DNA of 64,000 bases, taken from NCBI GenBank assembly GCA_964035015.1, contig OZ036006.1, positions 8,128,701-8,192,700 on the forward strand, written 5' to 3'. The position numbers and the translations under genes were made by a program. This DNA is from Corallium rubrum (lineage: Eukaryota; Cnidaria; Anthozoa; Scleralcyonacea; Coralliidae). Numbering within the stretch: the first letter of the stretch is position 1; each line of letters starts with the position of its first letter. Under the pieces are notes generated by a model, which was given only the letters and a program-made list of their open reading frames with translations, had not been told where the DNA came from and searched no databases. Below are positions 35,072 through 45,174 of the stretch, one piece after another.

Positions 35072-37890
35072 CAATTATTATCACCATCATCATCATTATC
35101 ACAATCATCATTATCATCATCATCATCACCACCACAATTATCATCATCATCACCACAATTATTCTCACCATCATCATCATCACCACAATCATTATCATCA
35201 CCACCACAATTATCACCATCATCATCATCACCACAATTATTATCACCATCATCATTATCACCACCACAATTATCACCATCATCATCATCACCACCACAAT
35301 TATTATCACCATCATCATCATCACCACCACAATTATTATCACCATCATCATCATCACCACAATCATTATCATCACCACCACAATTATCACCATCATCATC
35401 ATCACCACAATTATTATCACCATCATCATCATCACCACCACAATTATTATCACCATCATCATCATCACCACCACAATTATTATCACCATCATCATTATCA
35501 CAATCATCATCATCACCACCACAATTATCACCATCATCATCATCACAATTATCGCCATCATCATCTTTAACATAATCATCATTATCATCATCACCACCAT
35601 TAATATCACCATCGTTATCACAATCATCATTATCATCATTATCATCACCACCACAATTATTATCACCGTCATCATTATCACAATCATCATTAACATCATC
35701 ACCACCATCATCATCATATGATCATCATTATTATGACCACCACCATCATGATCATATCATCATTATCACAATCATCATCATCATCATCACCACCACCACC
35801 ATCATATATCATCATCATCATGTCATCATCATTATTATGACCACCACCATCATGATCATCATGTTTGATCTTATACTTTATAGACGAAGAACGCGCAAGA
35901 AGTTCAAAAATATCAGGACGAAGTTTTGGATCTCAAATCAAGACTGGACGACATACAACAACGTCTTAGAACTGATGAAGATAACAGAAACAGCAGCGCT
36001 AGCGATGAGATAGCGGGAATCAAACGTAAATCTGAAACTGTTCAGAAATCATTACAGAATGCTAACGCCCAGATAAGGTTGCTGGAACAACAACTGACGA
36101 CTAACAAGGACGAGGTAAGAGTTTTAATAACCTTTTAACCTACTATAAAGGATAAAGAACTGGGTGGCTAATCATCCTTACTTGCAGCCAGCGGCTGAAT
36201 TACGAAGGACACAGATCAACGTGGCCGTGTTGAGGCATATCAAAGGCGCTCCAAGCAGCCGCCAACGAACACAGTTCAGACAACGGATCACAGCTAAGAT
36301 GTTAGGTGTTGATTTTACGGAGGGAGGAAAACCGGAGAACCCGGCGAAAAACCCTCGAAGCACAGGAGAGATCAACTACAACTCTACTCACATGAGTCCA
36401 ATGGGGTCATTCCCAAGCGGTCACCCATCCAAGCACTAACCCCGTCTAACCGGGCTTAACTTTTGGTGAGAGGCAGCGCGCTAATAGCACACGCCACCCG
36501 TGCTCCCCTATATCATTGTTTATAAAATAAGGTGCCCTCAACGCAAGCTCTGATTGGCTGGGTTCCGTGCATTCATAAGAGAACAGAGATCATGAATGAC
36601 GTAAAATGGCGTCAGCTGGCCGGAAAAGCCCGCCAAGTACCTCACTTTTTAGCTTTTTTCTTATTGTTATTATTTTATAAAACAAATAAAACATACCGCT
36701 CCTGTGCATATGTACTCTTATAAAGGTACGTTTGACGTGATTTGAACACGAAAGAAGTGTAAAGGACTCTACTCAACTTCTTTCGTGTTCAAATGACGTC
36801 AAACGTGCCTTTATAAGAGTACATATGCACGGAGCTTTATGTTTTATTTGTTAAATTAACTATCATTGTTATATAGCTAGAGTTTCACTGGATGCAACGA
36901 TGACTGTCATTGGTTGGTCTGTGGTCACATGACCTTAGCTAAATTTCAATGTCTACCAAGCGGGCAATAATTGAGAACTTATTGCCTGCTCGGTCAATAA
37001 GTTTTCAATTGTTGACCGCTAGAAGTTTGAACTCTTCTCGGATCCTATAAACAAAGGCTTGTTTGGTAAGAAAAAAAGAATATTTCTAGGTCTTCAAAGC
37101 ATGTGTGAAGATTAACTGGAGAAATGTATTGCTGTTCTTTTGTTCTGAGAATATTTGTTTGGTTGAAGTGAAATTACGAAGCCAGGCGAAATGTTTTGGT
37201 AAGTCTTAGCGTTTGTCTTTTGTGTATTTTCCCTTGATAAACGTCGAAATTATTCAGTGAAACTCAAGCTATAACAAAACACTTAATGTCTGCTCCCTCG
37301 GGAAACAGTTAGTTTTGTTTTCCCTCGAGTCTCGATGTTTCCCTCGACTTCGTCTTGGGAAATATCAAGACTCTCGGGAAAACAAAACTAACTGTTTCCC
37401 TCGGGAGCAGACATTAAGTGTATATTGTATTACTATCAGAGTCCATATCTAGTAGCAGGCTCTCCGCCCTCGCCTCCCAGAGCCTGGTTGCAGGCTAATA
37501 TCTAGTGACTATTTGGTTTTCCAGATGATTATTCTTCAAGACACCGTGCGCCGTGAATGCGAAGAGAGACTGGAACTTACCCAGGCCTTAAGCGATGCCC
37601 GTATGCAATTATTGTCATGGCAACAAAATTCAGGGGCGGCACCGAACCCCCCGATTGCAAAACCCACCCACCGCAGCCTAATCAATCGCTCCACTGTGAC
37701 TAAGATTTCCGATTTAAAAACCACGTCTTCTTCCGAAGTTGCCACGACCGTCGTTCATTTGGGACACGAACGAAAAGTGAAGAGTACTGGGAGCGATACT
37801 CCGAGACCGACACGAGAAAGTGTCGACTGTTTCCGAGAGAGAATCGCTGCGGCACTTGGCCGACAGAGTCGTACGACCCATACCAGGTAA
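25296..37890 (+). CDS. LEKR1: LEKR1-like coiled-coil protein (complete, 11 exons)
   Basis: Exons 25296-25582, 27288-27585, 29178-29413, 30125-30347, 31408-31466, 31621-31714, 33953-34039, 34189-34266, 34437-34514, 35884-36114 and 37525-37890 join in frame to 678 residues. The N-terminus has HPLPDEIQKM and ETVCKFCGVSYLI, a CxxC-containing block that matches my recollection of LEKR1 (leucine-, glutamate- and lysine-rich 1). Almost everything after residue 45 is heptad-rich coiled coil (Leu/Glu/Lys/Gln). The last exon holds RRECEERLELTQALSDAR, then a Pro-rich, Ser/Thr-rich tail. I chose the ATG at 25296 because it follows an in-frame upstream ATG of weaker context at 25278; either could be used. 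The stop TAA at 37888 sits inside AG|GTAACC, so a further 3' exon cannot be excluded. Introns 2, 3, 4 and 9 are each dominated by a different satellite. Function of the family is unknown. Confidence 0.87.
25725..27084 (-). mobile_element. 5S rRNA-derived SINE, copy 4, split by two insertions
   Basis: Three collinear pieces of the family in minus orientation: 25725-25895 (tail/body), 26135-26260 (body to CATCCAAGTACTAA of the 5S block) and 27018-27084 (the rest of the head, ending in the CACACGCC complement). Between pieces two and three lies the 26336-26838 MITE. In LEKR1 intron 1. Confidence 0.8.
26336..26840. mobile_element. Large foldback MITE inside the SINE
   Basis: AGGGCATATGCCTCGAAAAT at 26341 is answered by its near-complement at about 26816-26833, and arms of about 220 bp pair through TTGCAGTTTTTGGTTTCCTT and ATATGCAAATGACACAACTT. 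Related ends occur near 8296-8420 and 61670-62050. Confidence 0.85.
27660..27832. mobile_element. MITE with GGCTGATTTCCAGTCAGTGG ends
   Basis: Near-perfect terminal inverted repeats of about 60 bp around a short spacer. In LEKR1 intron 2. Confidence 0.88.
27870..29150 (+). repeat. 1.28-kb (CTCTCTAATAAGACC)n minisatellite, ~75 units
   Basis: Unit length 15-20 bp with core CTCTCTAATAAG. A ~415-bp block (27970 onward) recurs at about 28325, showing block duplication. It ends about 25 bp before the acceptor of LEKR1 exon 3 (29178). Confidence 0.95.
29420..30045 (+). repeat. Degenerate GAATNN hexamer repeat
   Basis: Purine-rich GAATTA/GAATGG/GAATGA/GAATCG units for about 620 bp, starting right after LEKR1 exon 3 and ending about 80 bp before exon 4. 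Confidence 0.93.
30385..30545 (+). repeat. GAAGA/GGAAG purine tract, left part
   Basis: AGAAG-unit array, continued at 30838-31345 after a SINE. LEKR1 intron 4; the Arg/Glu/Lys frames are artefacts. Confidence 0.93.
30546..30836 (-). mobile_element. 5S rRNA-derived SINE, copy 5, inside the purine tract
   Basis: Minus-oriented copy with tail (ATT)5-CTTTATTTAAGGAGG, body and 5S-like head complement GTCACCCATCCAAGTACTAA. The purine tract resumes directly after it. Confidence 0.88.
30838..31345 (+). repeat. GAAGA/GGAAG purine tract, right part
   Basis: About 500 bp of nearly pure A/G, ending about 60 bp before LEKR1 exon 5's acceptor. Confidence 0.93.
31757..32547. mobile_element. ~790-bp palindrome with ~380-bp arms
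   Basis: ATCATAGGTAGCCC at the left end and GGGCTACCTATGAT at the right. Arms match almost base for base, through CTCCCTAGGTAATGTAGCAT and its complement, to a ~30-bp spacer near 32138-32168. LEKR1 intron 6. Confidence 0.92.
32738..33225. mobile_element. MITE family B copy 1 (AGAGAGCTTAAG ends)
   Basis: Terminal AGAGAGCTTAAGAATAC and the complement AATATGCTTAAGCTCTCT. Inverse-oriented partner at 41815-42300. The plus frame contains a broken version of the 88-codon ORF that is intact in copy 2. Confidence 0.85.
33455..33832. mobile_element. MITE family E copy 1 (AGGGACCTTAAGAT ends)
   Basis: AGGGACCTTAAGATGCTAGG at left and GATCTTAAGGTCCCT at right. Near-identical copy at 41445-41813 in the same orientation. 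LEKR1 intron 6. Confidence 0.9.
34560..35868 (+). repeat. 1.3-kb CATCAC/ATT triplet array
   Basis: Imperfect (CAT)n/(CAC)n with a recurrent CACCACAATTATCACCATCA unit. Fills LEKR1 intron 9. Met/Ile/Val and Thr/Ile frames are artefacts. Confidence 0.96.
36155..36508 (-). mobile_element. 5S rRNA-derived SINE, copy 6 (near full length)
   Basis: Tail side GGCTAATCATCCTTACTTGC, body complement GAGGGAGGAAAACCGGAGAA, head with GTCACCCATCCAAGCACTAA and ending GCACACGCCACCCGTGC. LEKR1 intron 10. Confidence 0.88.
36522..36855. mobile_element. MITE family C copy 1
   Basis: Hairpin built on GTACTCTTATAAAGGTACGT and GAACACGAAAGAAGT with its complement. Inverted relative at 60980-61348. Confidence 0.85.
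36869..37427 (+). mobile_element. Foldback MITE, family A copy 2
   Basis: Same element as 589-1155, same orientation, directly following family C. In LEKR1 intron 10, ending about 100 bp before the last exon. Confidence 0.88.
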
Positions 37891-38460
37891 CCCTCCCGAG
37901 TAGTTCTCGACGGTTACTCGACGTTGACGAATGCTTCCGAAGAAACGTCGCTGAACATCGCTTTCGCGTCGGAAATGTGAACCGAAGAAAGATTATGGCA
38001 AAGTCTTTGGTACTAAATGTCGAGGTTTTCCGACTTTAGCCCGAAACATAGCGCAGGACACCGAGAAAGGTTATCAAAGTAGGAATGTCCCTTTGGTAAA
38101 ATTGTTGTCCGAGATTTGGGTCAACCTTGTACCCAGGCGCTTTTTGTTACTACGCCGTGGCACGGTGCGCGCGCATGTTTGCTACCCGGATAGTGGAGGT
38201 GATGAGGAGCCAGTGCGGTGCTACAAATGTATTTTTGTATTTTAATATTGTGAATGTAAATATGATAAATATACTGGGAGAGTATTTGTATATTCTAAGT
38301 CATCAATGAATCAGTAAAAATATATACGATAGCAATTAGAAATTCAAGTAGATTTTCGAATTCAATTTTTTTATTATTTATGTGGAAGTATACCATTATG
38401 AATGTATGTTAAAAGACGTAATTGTCTATTTTCCTTTCTGTAAAAAAATAAGTATAGTTG
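37891..38460 (+). other. LEKR1 3' flank
   Basis: No repeat recognised. AT content rises after 38220; candidate 3' UTR. No canonical AATAAA is obvious, though GATAAATATA occurs at 38260. Confidence 0.4.
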
Positions 38461-38469
38461 TGGTGTTGT

Positions 38470-39120
38470 CTTTTGAATGGTTGTGGTGATGGTGATTGTT
38501 GATGGTGGTGATGGGCGTGATGATGATGGTGATTGTTGATGGTGATTGGCGTGATGGTGATATGAATGGTGGTGATGATAATGGTGATGATGATTGGTGA
38601 TGGTGATGGTGATGATAATGATGGTGATTGGTGATTGTTGATGGTGGTGATGGTGATATGAATGGTGGTGGTGATTGATGATAATGGTGATGATGATTGG
38701 TGATGGTGATGGTGATGATAATGATGGTGATTGGTGATGGTGATGGTGATAATGATGGTGATTAGTGATGATAATGATAGTGATAATGATGGTGATTGCT
38801 GATGGTGATGATGATGGTGATTGGTGATGATAATGATGGTGATTGGTGATGGTGATGGTGATGATGATAATGATGGTGATTGATGATGGTGATGATGGTG
38901 ATTGGATGTTGGTGATGGTGATGGTGATGATGATAATGATGGTGATTGGTGATGGTGATGATGATAATGATGGTGATTGCTGATGATGATTGGTGATGAT
39001 AATGATGGTGATGGTGATGGTGATGATGATAATGATGGTGATTGGTGATGGTGATTGGTGATGATAGTGGTTGTTGATGGAGATGATGGTAGCAATGCTG
39101 GTGATTGATCATGGTGATAA
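38470..39120 (+). repeat. GATGGTGATTGGTGATG array
   Basis: 650 bp of GGT/GAT units with recurring TGATAATGATGGTGATTGGT. The His/Pro/Ser frames on the other strand are artefacts. Confidence 0.95.
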
Positions 39121-39147
39121 TGATAGTTATGAAATGTTTAAAAAGCT

Positions 39148-39539
39148 TCATCTCTTCTTCTTTTGTCGTGCTTTCCACACATCCACGAATAACAACCTCA
39201 CGAGTCTATTCACAACTTGCCATGTTTGTACCAGAACGTGTTCAGTCATCCGTCGCACGAGAAAGTAACCAACAGAATGATACAAGACACCATAGACCAG
39301 AATAATCCCTACTCCATACAGCACAATCTCTTTCCAATTACTTGAACGTTGGACATGCATGACCCAAGCCAAAACAAGAGCTATTATTAAAAGCAGACAA
39401 CCTCTTCTTAATCTTTTCATTAACAATTCATTTTGCGTCTTTGAGAATCTTTTATCCTTAGATAATTTCCTCCGGGCATCCTTTTCATCTTCAGGCATGA
39501 CGTTAAGAGCAGTATTGTTTGACCGTACACTGAAAGTGA
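39148..39539 (-). CDS. Possible terminal exon of an unrecognised two-TM protein
   Basis: An open frame runs from an acceptor-like site (TTTCAG|T, edge at 39539) to TGA at 39148-39150, about 130 codons, with an internal Met at 39498. It encodes a charged N-terminal part rich in Lys/Arg/Glu, then two hydrophobic segments (around GCLLLIIALVLAWVMHV and IVLYGVGIILVYGVL) forming a possible membrane hairpin. A basic amphipathic tail ends KKKR, which has lysines at -3 and -4 as in a dilysine ER-retrieval signal. I do not recognise the family. No upstream exons could be identified with confidence. Adjacent sequence is a GATGGTGAT repeat on the left and a MITE on the right, so it could also be a remnant. 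Confidence 0.35.
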
Positions 39540-39664
39540 AGTCTTTTATTGATCGAGGAGAGAAGCGTATACGAGAGTTCGACTTCTGGTGTTTAATTGT
39601 TTAAAAAGATCACTTGCTTACTGTTGTAGTTATCTAGAAGTTATAAAAATAACATATATTTAGT

Positions 39665-39935
39665 CCCTGTTCACATGAAGCGGGTTGACAAGTCCAATCA
39701 GAACGAAAAACGCGAGTGAATTAGTCAATCCGGGCACATGTTTACATGGAGAATCCAATCTGCTTGGAACATTGTTTTCGGTTTTGGAACACTATTTTCT
39801 GTGCTTCCTTCAAAGTCTGCCATTTAGCACGACACGCACTAACTTCACTCATGCGTATCAAGTCATTTTCAAGTCAAACCGTGTTAAAATGAATCAGATT
39901 GGAGACATTCAAGTCATCCTTGCTTGAATCTCAAG
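39665..39935 (+). mobile_element. MITE family D copy 2
   Basis: Matches 3917-4157 over most of its length, same orientation. Confidence 0.8.
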
Positions 39936-40174
39936 TTAGCTGGAATAATATACTAAAGAACGGACCGAATTTATTTTCAGCTTATTGAGGGGTAATTGTT
40001 CATATGAGGCGGGTTGGCCCCTGATTTTATGTCACGAAATCTTTCTTTGACTACAAAAAGGAGTTATAGTACTTCGTGTGTTATATACCTACAGAAAAAC
40101 AAACTCAATTTTGCTTCGTTATGTGATTTTGCATTTCTCCTAACTCTGCCTAAAGTATCGTTCGTTTTTGAACC

Positions 40175-40325
40175 AAGCAGACTTTGGCTATGTGCACACG
40201 GTAACGTCTCCGACCGTTTTCGTATTGTTTACTGTTCTCAAGGGAATCGAAACCAATCAGCTCATTACTTGAAACAATACGAAAACGCTTGGAAACGTTA
40301 CCGTGTGCACATAGCCTTTAGTTTA
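40175..40325. mobile_element. Palindromic element CTATGTGCACACGGTAACGT
   Basis: Left CTATGTGCACACGGTAACGT..CGTTTTCGTATTGTTT and its complement at 40285-40318. It sits inside a larger inverted pair, ATAGTCAATCGAGATATGG (40351) and its complement (40628). Confidence 0.75.
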
Positions 40326-40344
40326 AGGTAGACAAGTTATTAGT

Positions 40345-40655
40345 TAAATCATAGTCAATCGAGATATGGTCTGGAAACTCAGCTAAAGTCTTTGTTCTAT
40401 CTTTTTGTTGGCCTTTATGCATTTTTGTGCACGGTGTACGGTCACTGAACACATTGTATTTTAGTATAATGAACGAATTGTCCAATAGCAACGTTTCAGT
40501 TCAATCACTCAACCGTACTATTTAAATATTAATAAACCTAAAACAAAGGATGTGCACGGTGTAAGGTACGGTTCAACATAAAATCACAGCTCATTATTGG
40601 CGTTTTGAAGTTTGCCGAGTTTCCAGGCCATATCTCGATTGACTATGGTTAAATC
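40345..40655. mobile_element. Foldback with CAATCGAGATATGGTCTGGA ends
   Basis: Terminal inverted repeats of about 30 bp. The interior contains sequence similar to 25910-25990 within the split SINE, suggesting an element family shared by both places. Confidence 0.6.
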
Positions 40656-40659
40656 GGTT

Positions 40660-40965
40660 TTCCACTAGGCGACTTTTTTCGCGCGAAGCGACTTTTTCTT
40701 TTGTCTCATGAGCTCTGAGCTGGAACTGGAACTAATCAGAAATCCATTGAATTCGAACAAAAGAAAGTCTCTTCGCGCGAAAAAAATCGTCTAGTGGAAA
40801 TCCGGCTGCCGGTTTTCGACTAGGCGACTTTTTTCGCGCGAAGCGACTTTTTCTTTTGTCTCATGAGCTCTGAGCTGGAACTAATCAGAAATCTATTGAA
40901 TTCGAACAAAAGAAAGTCGCTTCGCGCGAAAAAAATCGCCTAGTGGAAAACCGGCTTTAAACAGC
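40660..40965 (+). repeat. Two tandem ~145-bp palindromic units
   Basis: Each unit begins GACTTTTTTCGCGCGAAGCG and ends with the inverse CGCTTCGCGCGAAAAAAATC-type arm. Tandem pair in direct orientation. Confidence 0.85.
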
Positions 40966-41070
40966 TTATATCTCGAAGATTGTTGATAAATCTCAACAAT
41001 TGGATGTGTGAATTGGATATGTCCATCGTGTACAATATTCGCGTCCGAACTGTCGGGCCGGGATTTACAA

Positions 41071-41113
41071 CATACATACATACATACATACATACATACA
41101 TACATACATACAT
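41071..41113 (+). repeat. (CATA)n microsatellite
   Basis: About 43 bp of CATA repeats. Confidence 0.95.
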
Positions 41114-41444
41114 AATTTATTTATACACGGTAAAATCATCAGTATAACTATTTAACTACAATGGCTCGTCTTCGGCTTGTCTTCGGCTTGGCCATACAGC
41201 TCAGCCGCTCATATATATTGCGTTACTTTTTGAAAAGAGTTAGGCACAATATAAGTAACAAATTGACAATTGAATACATACCATTTAGGTAACCTAGTAT
41301 CGTAGGCCGATTTCAACGGCACAACTTTCGCCTACAACTGTCGCATGCAACCAACTGCAAGAGTTGTGAGCGAGTTGTATGTTTGATTTACACGACCAAA
41401 TTTGTGTAGTATGCGAGTAGGTTGCGGCCTTACTGCAATATTAG

Positions 41445-41813
41445 GGATCTTAAGATGCTAGGACGACGACGGCGATTAAAAAGCAATTCAAATTTTAGCA
41501 TTAAAAAGAAGTCACGGTTAACTGACTACTGTATTCAATACTTGAAGCTTGTTTTATAATTTTCAGAGTGTTAAAACGGTTGCAGTGTCTGTGTTAAGGC
41601 AATCTCAGACAACAGTTCTCATCACCCCACGAGTCAACGTCGTCCTGAAGACGTGAAAATGCTCCGAGTGGCGTTGTATACAGAGCGAGGACGGTGTTCA
41701 GATTAATCTTGGGACTAGAAATTATTCATTATCTTTGTTTTGCAAGAATGCTTTTGTTTGAAGGACGTCGTCCTCGAAGTTGCCGTCGTAGATCTTAGGT
41801 CCCTGATAATAGA
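41445..41813. mobile_element. MITE family E copy 2
   Basis: Same as 33455-33832, with AGGGATCTTAAGATGCTAGG at left and GATCTTAGGTCCCT at right. Directly abuts family B copy 2, whereas in the first locus the two families are about 230 bp apart. Confidence 0.88.
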
Positions 41814-41814
41814 G

Positions 41815-42302
41815 AGCTTAAGCATATTAGGCGTTTTTGAGACACGGACGGTGACCGGAAGAACAGGAATACAATACAGAACTACTGAACCGCGTATTTT
41901 TTGAAAAGACTTTTTTTCCCAAAACAAAGGCTATGAATAATCACATATCTAAACTGTTAGCTCATAAGCTTAAACTTCATCTTTATATAAAAATACAGAT
42001 CCTTTATTTTATATTGTAATGTAATGAAATTATCCCCCTTAAAATACAAGTTTTCTACTTTAAAAGTATGTCTCATTGTAGTAAAACAACGATGACAGGA
42101 ACGTTCTAGGTCTTCTAGAAGTTCCCGTCGTCTCAAGAACGTGAAAATGCTCTCAATGACGTCTTGTGTAGAACGACGACGGCGTTCTCTTTGCTCTTGG
42201 AATTTTAAATTGCTCATTATCATTGTTTTGAATGAAAAATGCTATTGAATTCAATCGCCGTCCGTGGCTCTAAAACGCCTGTATGCTTAAGCTCTCTAAT
42301 AA
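41815..42302. mobile_element. MITE family B copy 2 with an 88-codon open frame
   Basis: AGAGAGCTTAAGCATATTAG and the complement end at 42275-42298. The minus-strand frame 41957-42223 encodes a basic peptide with QERERRRRSTQDVIESIF near its start. The homologous frame in copy 1 is interrupted. It may be chance rather than a gene. Confidence 0.8.
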
Positions 42303-42304
42303 TT

Positions 42305-42600
42305 ATTAATTTATTATTGAGTCGGTTTTCTTTGATGTACCGCGGGCTGTATATAGCATACAGCCCTTGAATACTAATTAAATAAGAAATGAAGAAAAAA
42401 ACTAGGAAAATCTTTGTCCAAGGTAGAAAAAAAGACAAAACTTTGTTGGAAAACCTCCTCAATAATAAATTAAGTCGGATAAATCCCTCGAACGTCGGGC
42501 TGTATGCGATATACAGCCCTCGGACGCTTCGCGTCCTCGGGGCTGTATATAGCATACAGCCCTCGTTCTCGGGCTTTATCTCTTACATATTGTCATAATA
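42305..42600. mobile_element. GGGCTGTATATAGCATACAGCCC-rich repeat
   Basis: Three occurrences of the GGCTGTAT..ATACAGCC palindrome (42345, 42498, 42540) around an A-rich middle. Likely a MITE with nested palindromes. Confidence 0.6.
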
Positions 42601-42659
42601 ACATGCTTGCTCATGCGTGACCTAAAAGGAACAGTTGGTCGATATATAAGCGGAATAAT

Positions 42660-42825
42660 GATACATGTTATAGCAAAGCGTAAAGGTTAATGAACTGCCA
42701 CGATTTTTAGTAACGAAATACTGGCGAGTTTTGAGCGCCGAAACCCTGGCTTTAATACTGGTGAAGGACTCCCCTTGAAACGTCAGTATTTCGTTCTTTA
42801 AAAGTGTATTATAATGTGGAACAAA
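42660..42825. mobile_element. Degenerate fragment of the 122-bp repeat family
   Basis: Contains TTGAAACGTCAGTATTTCGT, as in the tandem arrays, preceded by an inverse copy of ACGAAATACTG. Isolated relic. Confidence 0.6.
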
Positions 42826-42929
42826 CCAGTCAAGTATGTACACAATGCTTCCAGTCATCCTTTGCAGGCAAGACATACCCATAGCAGGCACATAAATGGC
42901 TTATTTAGTTGTTTCCGATCCCCAGGATT

Positions 42930-43260
42930 AGGAGATGGTGATCTCTTGGTTGCGCGTTATACAATTACGCGAGATATTGCCTACACAGAGCCCAAACGTG
43001 CGTGTTCCAAGTCTTGGTCAAGAAGGGCATTGTGAAAGACTTTGGAATATTGATGTACGTATTGTACATCTTGACCAACAGTATTGCGAGAGACTTTGTT
43101 ATATCGATTGCTCGGTCTTCCTGGTTCCTTGCCCGTATCAGCTTCTTTCTTGTCTTATAATACAACCAGCCTTGCCAAACACCGGCTATGATACCAAACG
43201 TGACCATCTTTACACTTTGCTCTATTCAAAACACTGTACGTAACACTCTACGTTTTTTAC
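42930..43260. other. Open frames of uncertain status, first copy of a direct repeat
   Basis: A minus frame (42965-43207) begins with MVTFGIIAGVWQGWLYYKTR and a plus frame overlaps it. Part of it (43138-43258) is repeated at 43587-43707. Two imperfect internal repeats of about 48 bp suggest repetitive DNA rather than an exon, though a duplicated membrane-protein exon cannot be excluded. Confidence 0.3.
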
Positions 43261-43275
43261 ACTAATGATATGTTA

Positions 43276-43278
<3 letters not shown>

Positions 43279-43350
<72 letters not shown>

Positions 43351-43529
43351 ACCTCAAAAGTCTGCCACAGGCTGTTTCATCTAAAAAAGAATCTTCAGGC
43401 AGATCTGCCTGAAGATTCTTTTTTAGATGAAACAGCCTGTGGCAGACTTTTGAGGTAAGCGAAAATCTATATTTGCTCTAACTATATGTTATCGAGCACT
43501 CTTTGCGTTTCGTAGACCAAAACCCACAC

Positions 43530-43586
<57 letters not shown>
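43279..43586. repeat. (TA)n - perfect ~105-bp palindrome - (TA)n
   Basis: TA tracts at about 43279-43347 and 43530-43585. Between them 43350-43456 is a near-perfect palindrome centred on GCAGATCTGC with arms beginning TACCTCAAAAGTCTGCCACA. Confidence 0.93.
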
Positions 43587-43588
<2 letters not shown>

Positions 43589-44146
43589 CTTCTTTCTTGT
43601 CTTATAATACAACCAGCCTTGCCAAACACCGGCTATGATACCAAACGTGACCATCTTTACACTTTGCTCTATTCAAAACACTGTACGTAACACTCTAGTT
43701 TTCTTACACTAATTGATATGTTACTGTATATATAAATCAAAACCCAGTTATATACCACAAACCTTATATATGTATCAGTGTATCACCTCCGATGCACAGT
43801 ACTAAAGCAGTTAGTACGGGAGTTTCATATATGCCGTCGTTGACAAGCGTCTTCCTGTTTATTAACCTGAGTATCAAGCTCTCTTGAGGGGCTTCAGACT
43901 TACCTTCTCTTGTGTTCCACGTTCTTCGCTATTTTTACTTTGCTGTTCAAATATCTTGTGCATGTTACTATTCCACGTAGTTTCTTTCAATCATCTGTAT
44001 GTTTTGTGTTTGAGAGCTGTATCAGAATGTCTTACACAGCAAAAATTAATATACTGCATATACTTCCTTATATGAATCAATGGCATGTATGAAATATGAG
44101 ATTTGCGAATAGGATCTGGTTATTTAATAATTCATTAAACACAAAG

Positions 44147-44325
44147 AAAACCCATGTTTAATGAGGGTCTATATATGTGATATAGATTCCTCTTGATTTA
44201 CATAAACTTTAGCTTTGATTTTCCTAAAATAAACGTTGTCTAAGTCGAGAAAATCAAAGCTAAAGTTTATGTAAATCAAGAGGAATCTATATCACATATA
44301 TAGACCCTCATTAAACATGGGTTTT
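44147..44325. mobile_element. Palindrome with AAACCCATGTTTAATGAGGG ends
   Basis: Arms of about 75 bp, near identical, around TTTCCTAAAATAAACGTTGTC. Non-coding. Confidence 0.9.
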
Positions 44326-45170
44326 GTCCGTTCTGTATCCGGATACAGGCACTTGGCTTCACGGCCACTCATTCTGCTTCCCAAAGTAGCACTCAGTCCC
44401 CGGAAAGTAACGTCTACCCAAAAGTAACGGCAAATTTTCGAGATCTCTGATATTCCATGTACTGATATGCAATGTAACGCAACACCGCTTCCAAACGTTT
44501 GCGCATGCGTGAATTCGCTGAGTAAACATTGCAAGAGAAGTGGGAACTAGCCGTGGCGACAACAACCAGACAGTGAAGACTAAGTAAGACTCGACTATTC
44601 ATTTGTGTTTTAAAAAAGGGTAAAGAAAATTACGAAGTGGTAAATTCAGAATATGTTACAATATTGACAAGGAAGCCATGCACAATTACCTACCTTATCT
44701 TTTTGGTAGTATGCTTATAATTTTAACTCTTGTGTCGGACTCTGGGACCACTCCAAATATTTCAGTGTTTTCCCGCTCTTTTTCCGAGGACGAGCTCGGA
44801 CGTCACACATGCGCAAAACGTTTGGCATGTAACGCGTGCACAAAAGAAAGTGACGACTCAATGTTTAACACTTTTATTACAAACATGGTTGTTCTACAAC
44901 AACAAGGGTAAACGACTATTGAAAAAAGGGAATATATAATTTAGATATCTATATTGTTTGTATATATATACCACCTTGGTTAATATATGACTATATGACT
45001 ATGTACATATGTACACTACACAAGTATATAGGAGGTTAAATAAGTTCCGATGTCCGTCTGCCGACTTCGTTATACAAAATATGCCAAACATTACCCTGGT
45101 CCCAGAAGTTTTCTCTCCCGTAATTTAATTATAGCCGTAAGACGAGAGAGGACTAAACAGAACGTTATAT
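44326..45170. other. Unassigned spacer
   Basis: Short open frames on both strands (minus 44414-44602 and plus 44678-44911, each starting with a hydrophobic stretch) lack recognisable domains or splice support. Otherwise nothing recognised. Confidence 0.4.
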
Positions 45171-45174
45171 AGGT

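Noticed and set aside
34518..35721. Nearly 400-codon frames on both strands (Met/Val/Ile; Thr/Ile; Ser/Pro)
   Set aside because: Triplet microsatellite read in different frames, wholly inside LEKR1 intron 9.
38409..39178. His/Ser/Pro-rich minus-strand frames
   Set aside because: GATGGTGAT repeat in antisense.
42965..43243. Overlapping open frames on both strands as a gene
   Set aside because: Contains internal imperfect repeats and a duplicated segment. No splice-consistent partner exon and no recognised domain. Left as uncertain sequence.
44292..44911. Short frames starting with signal-like hydrophobic residues on both strands
   Set aside because: No domain, no splice context, and ends do not connect with any neighbour.
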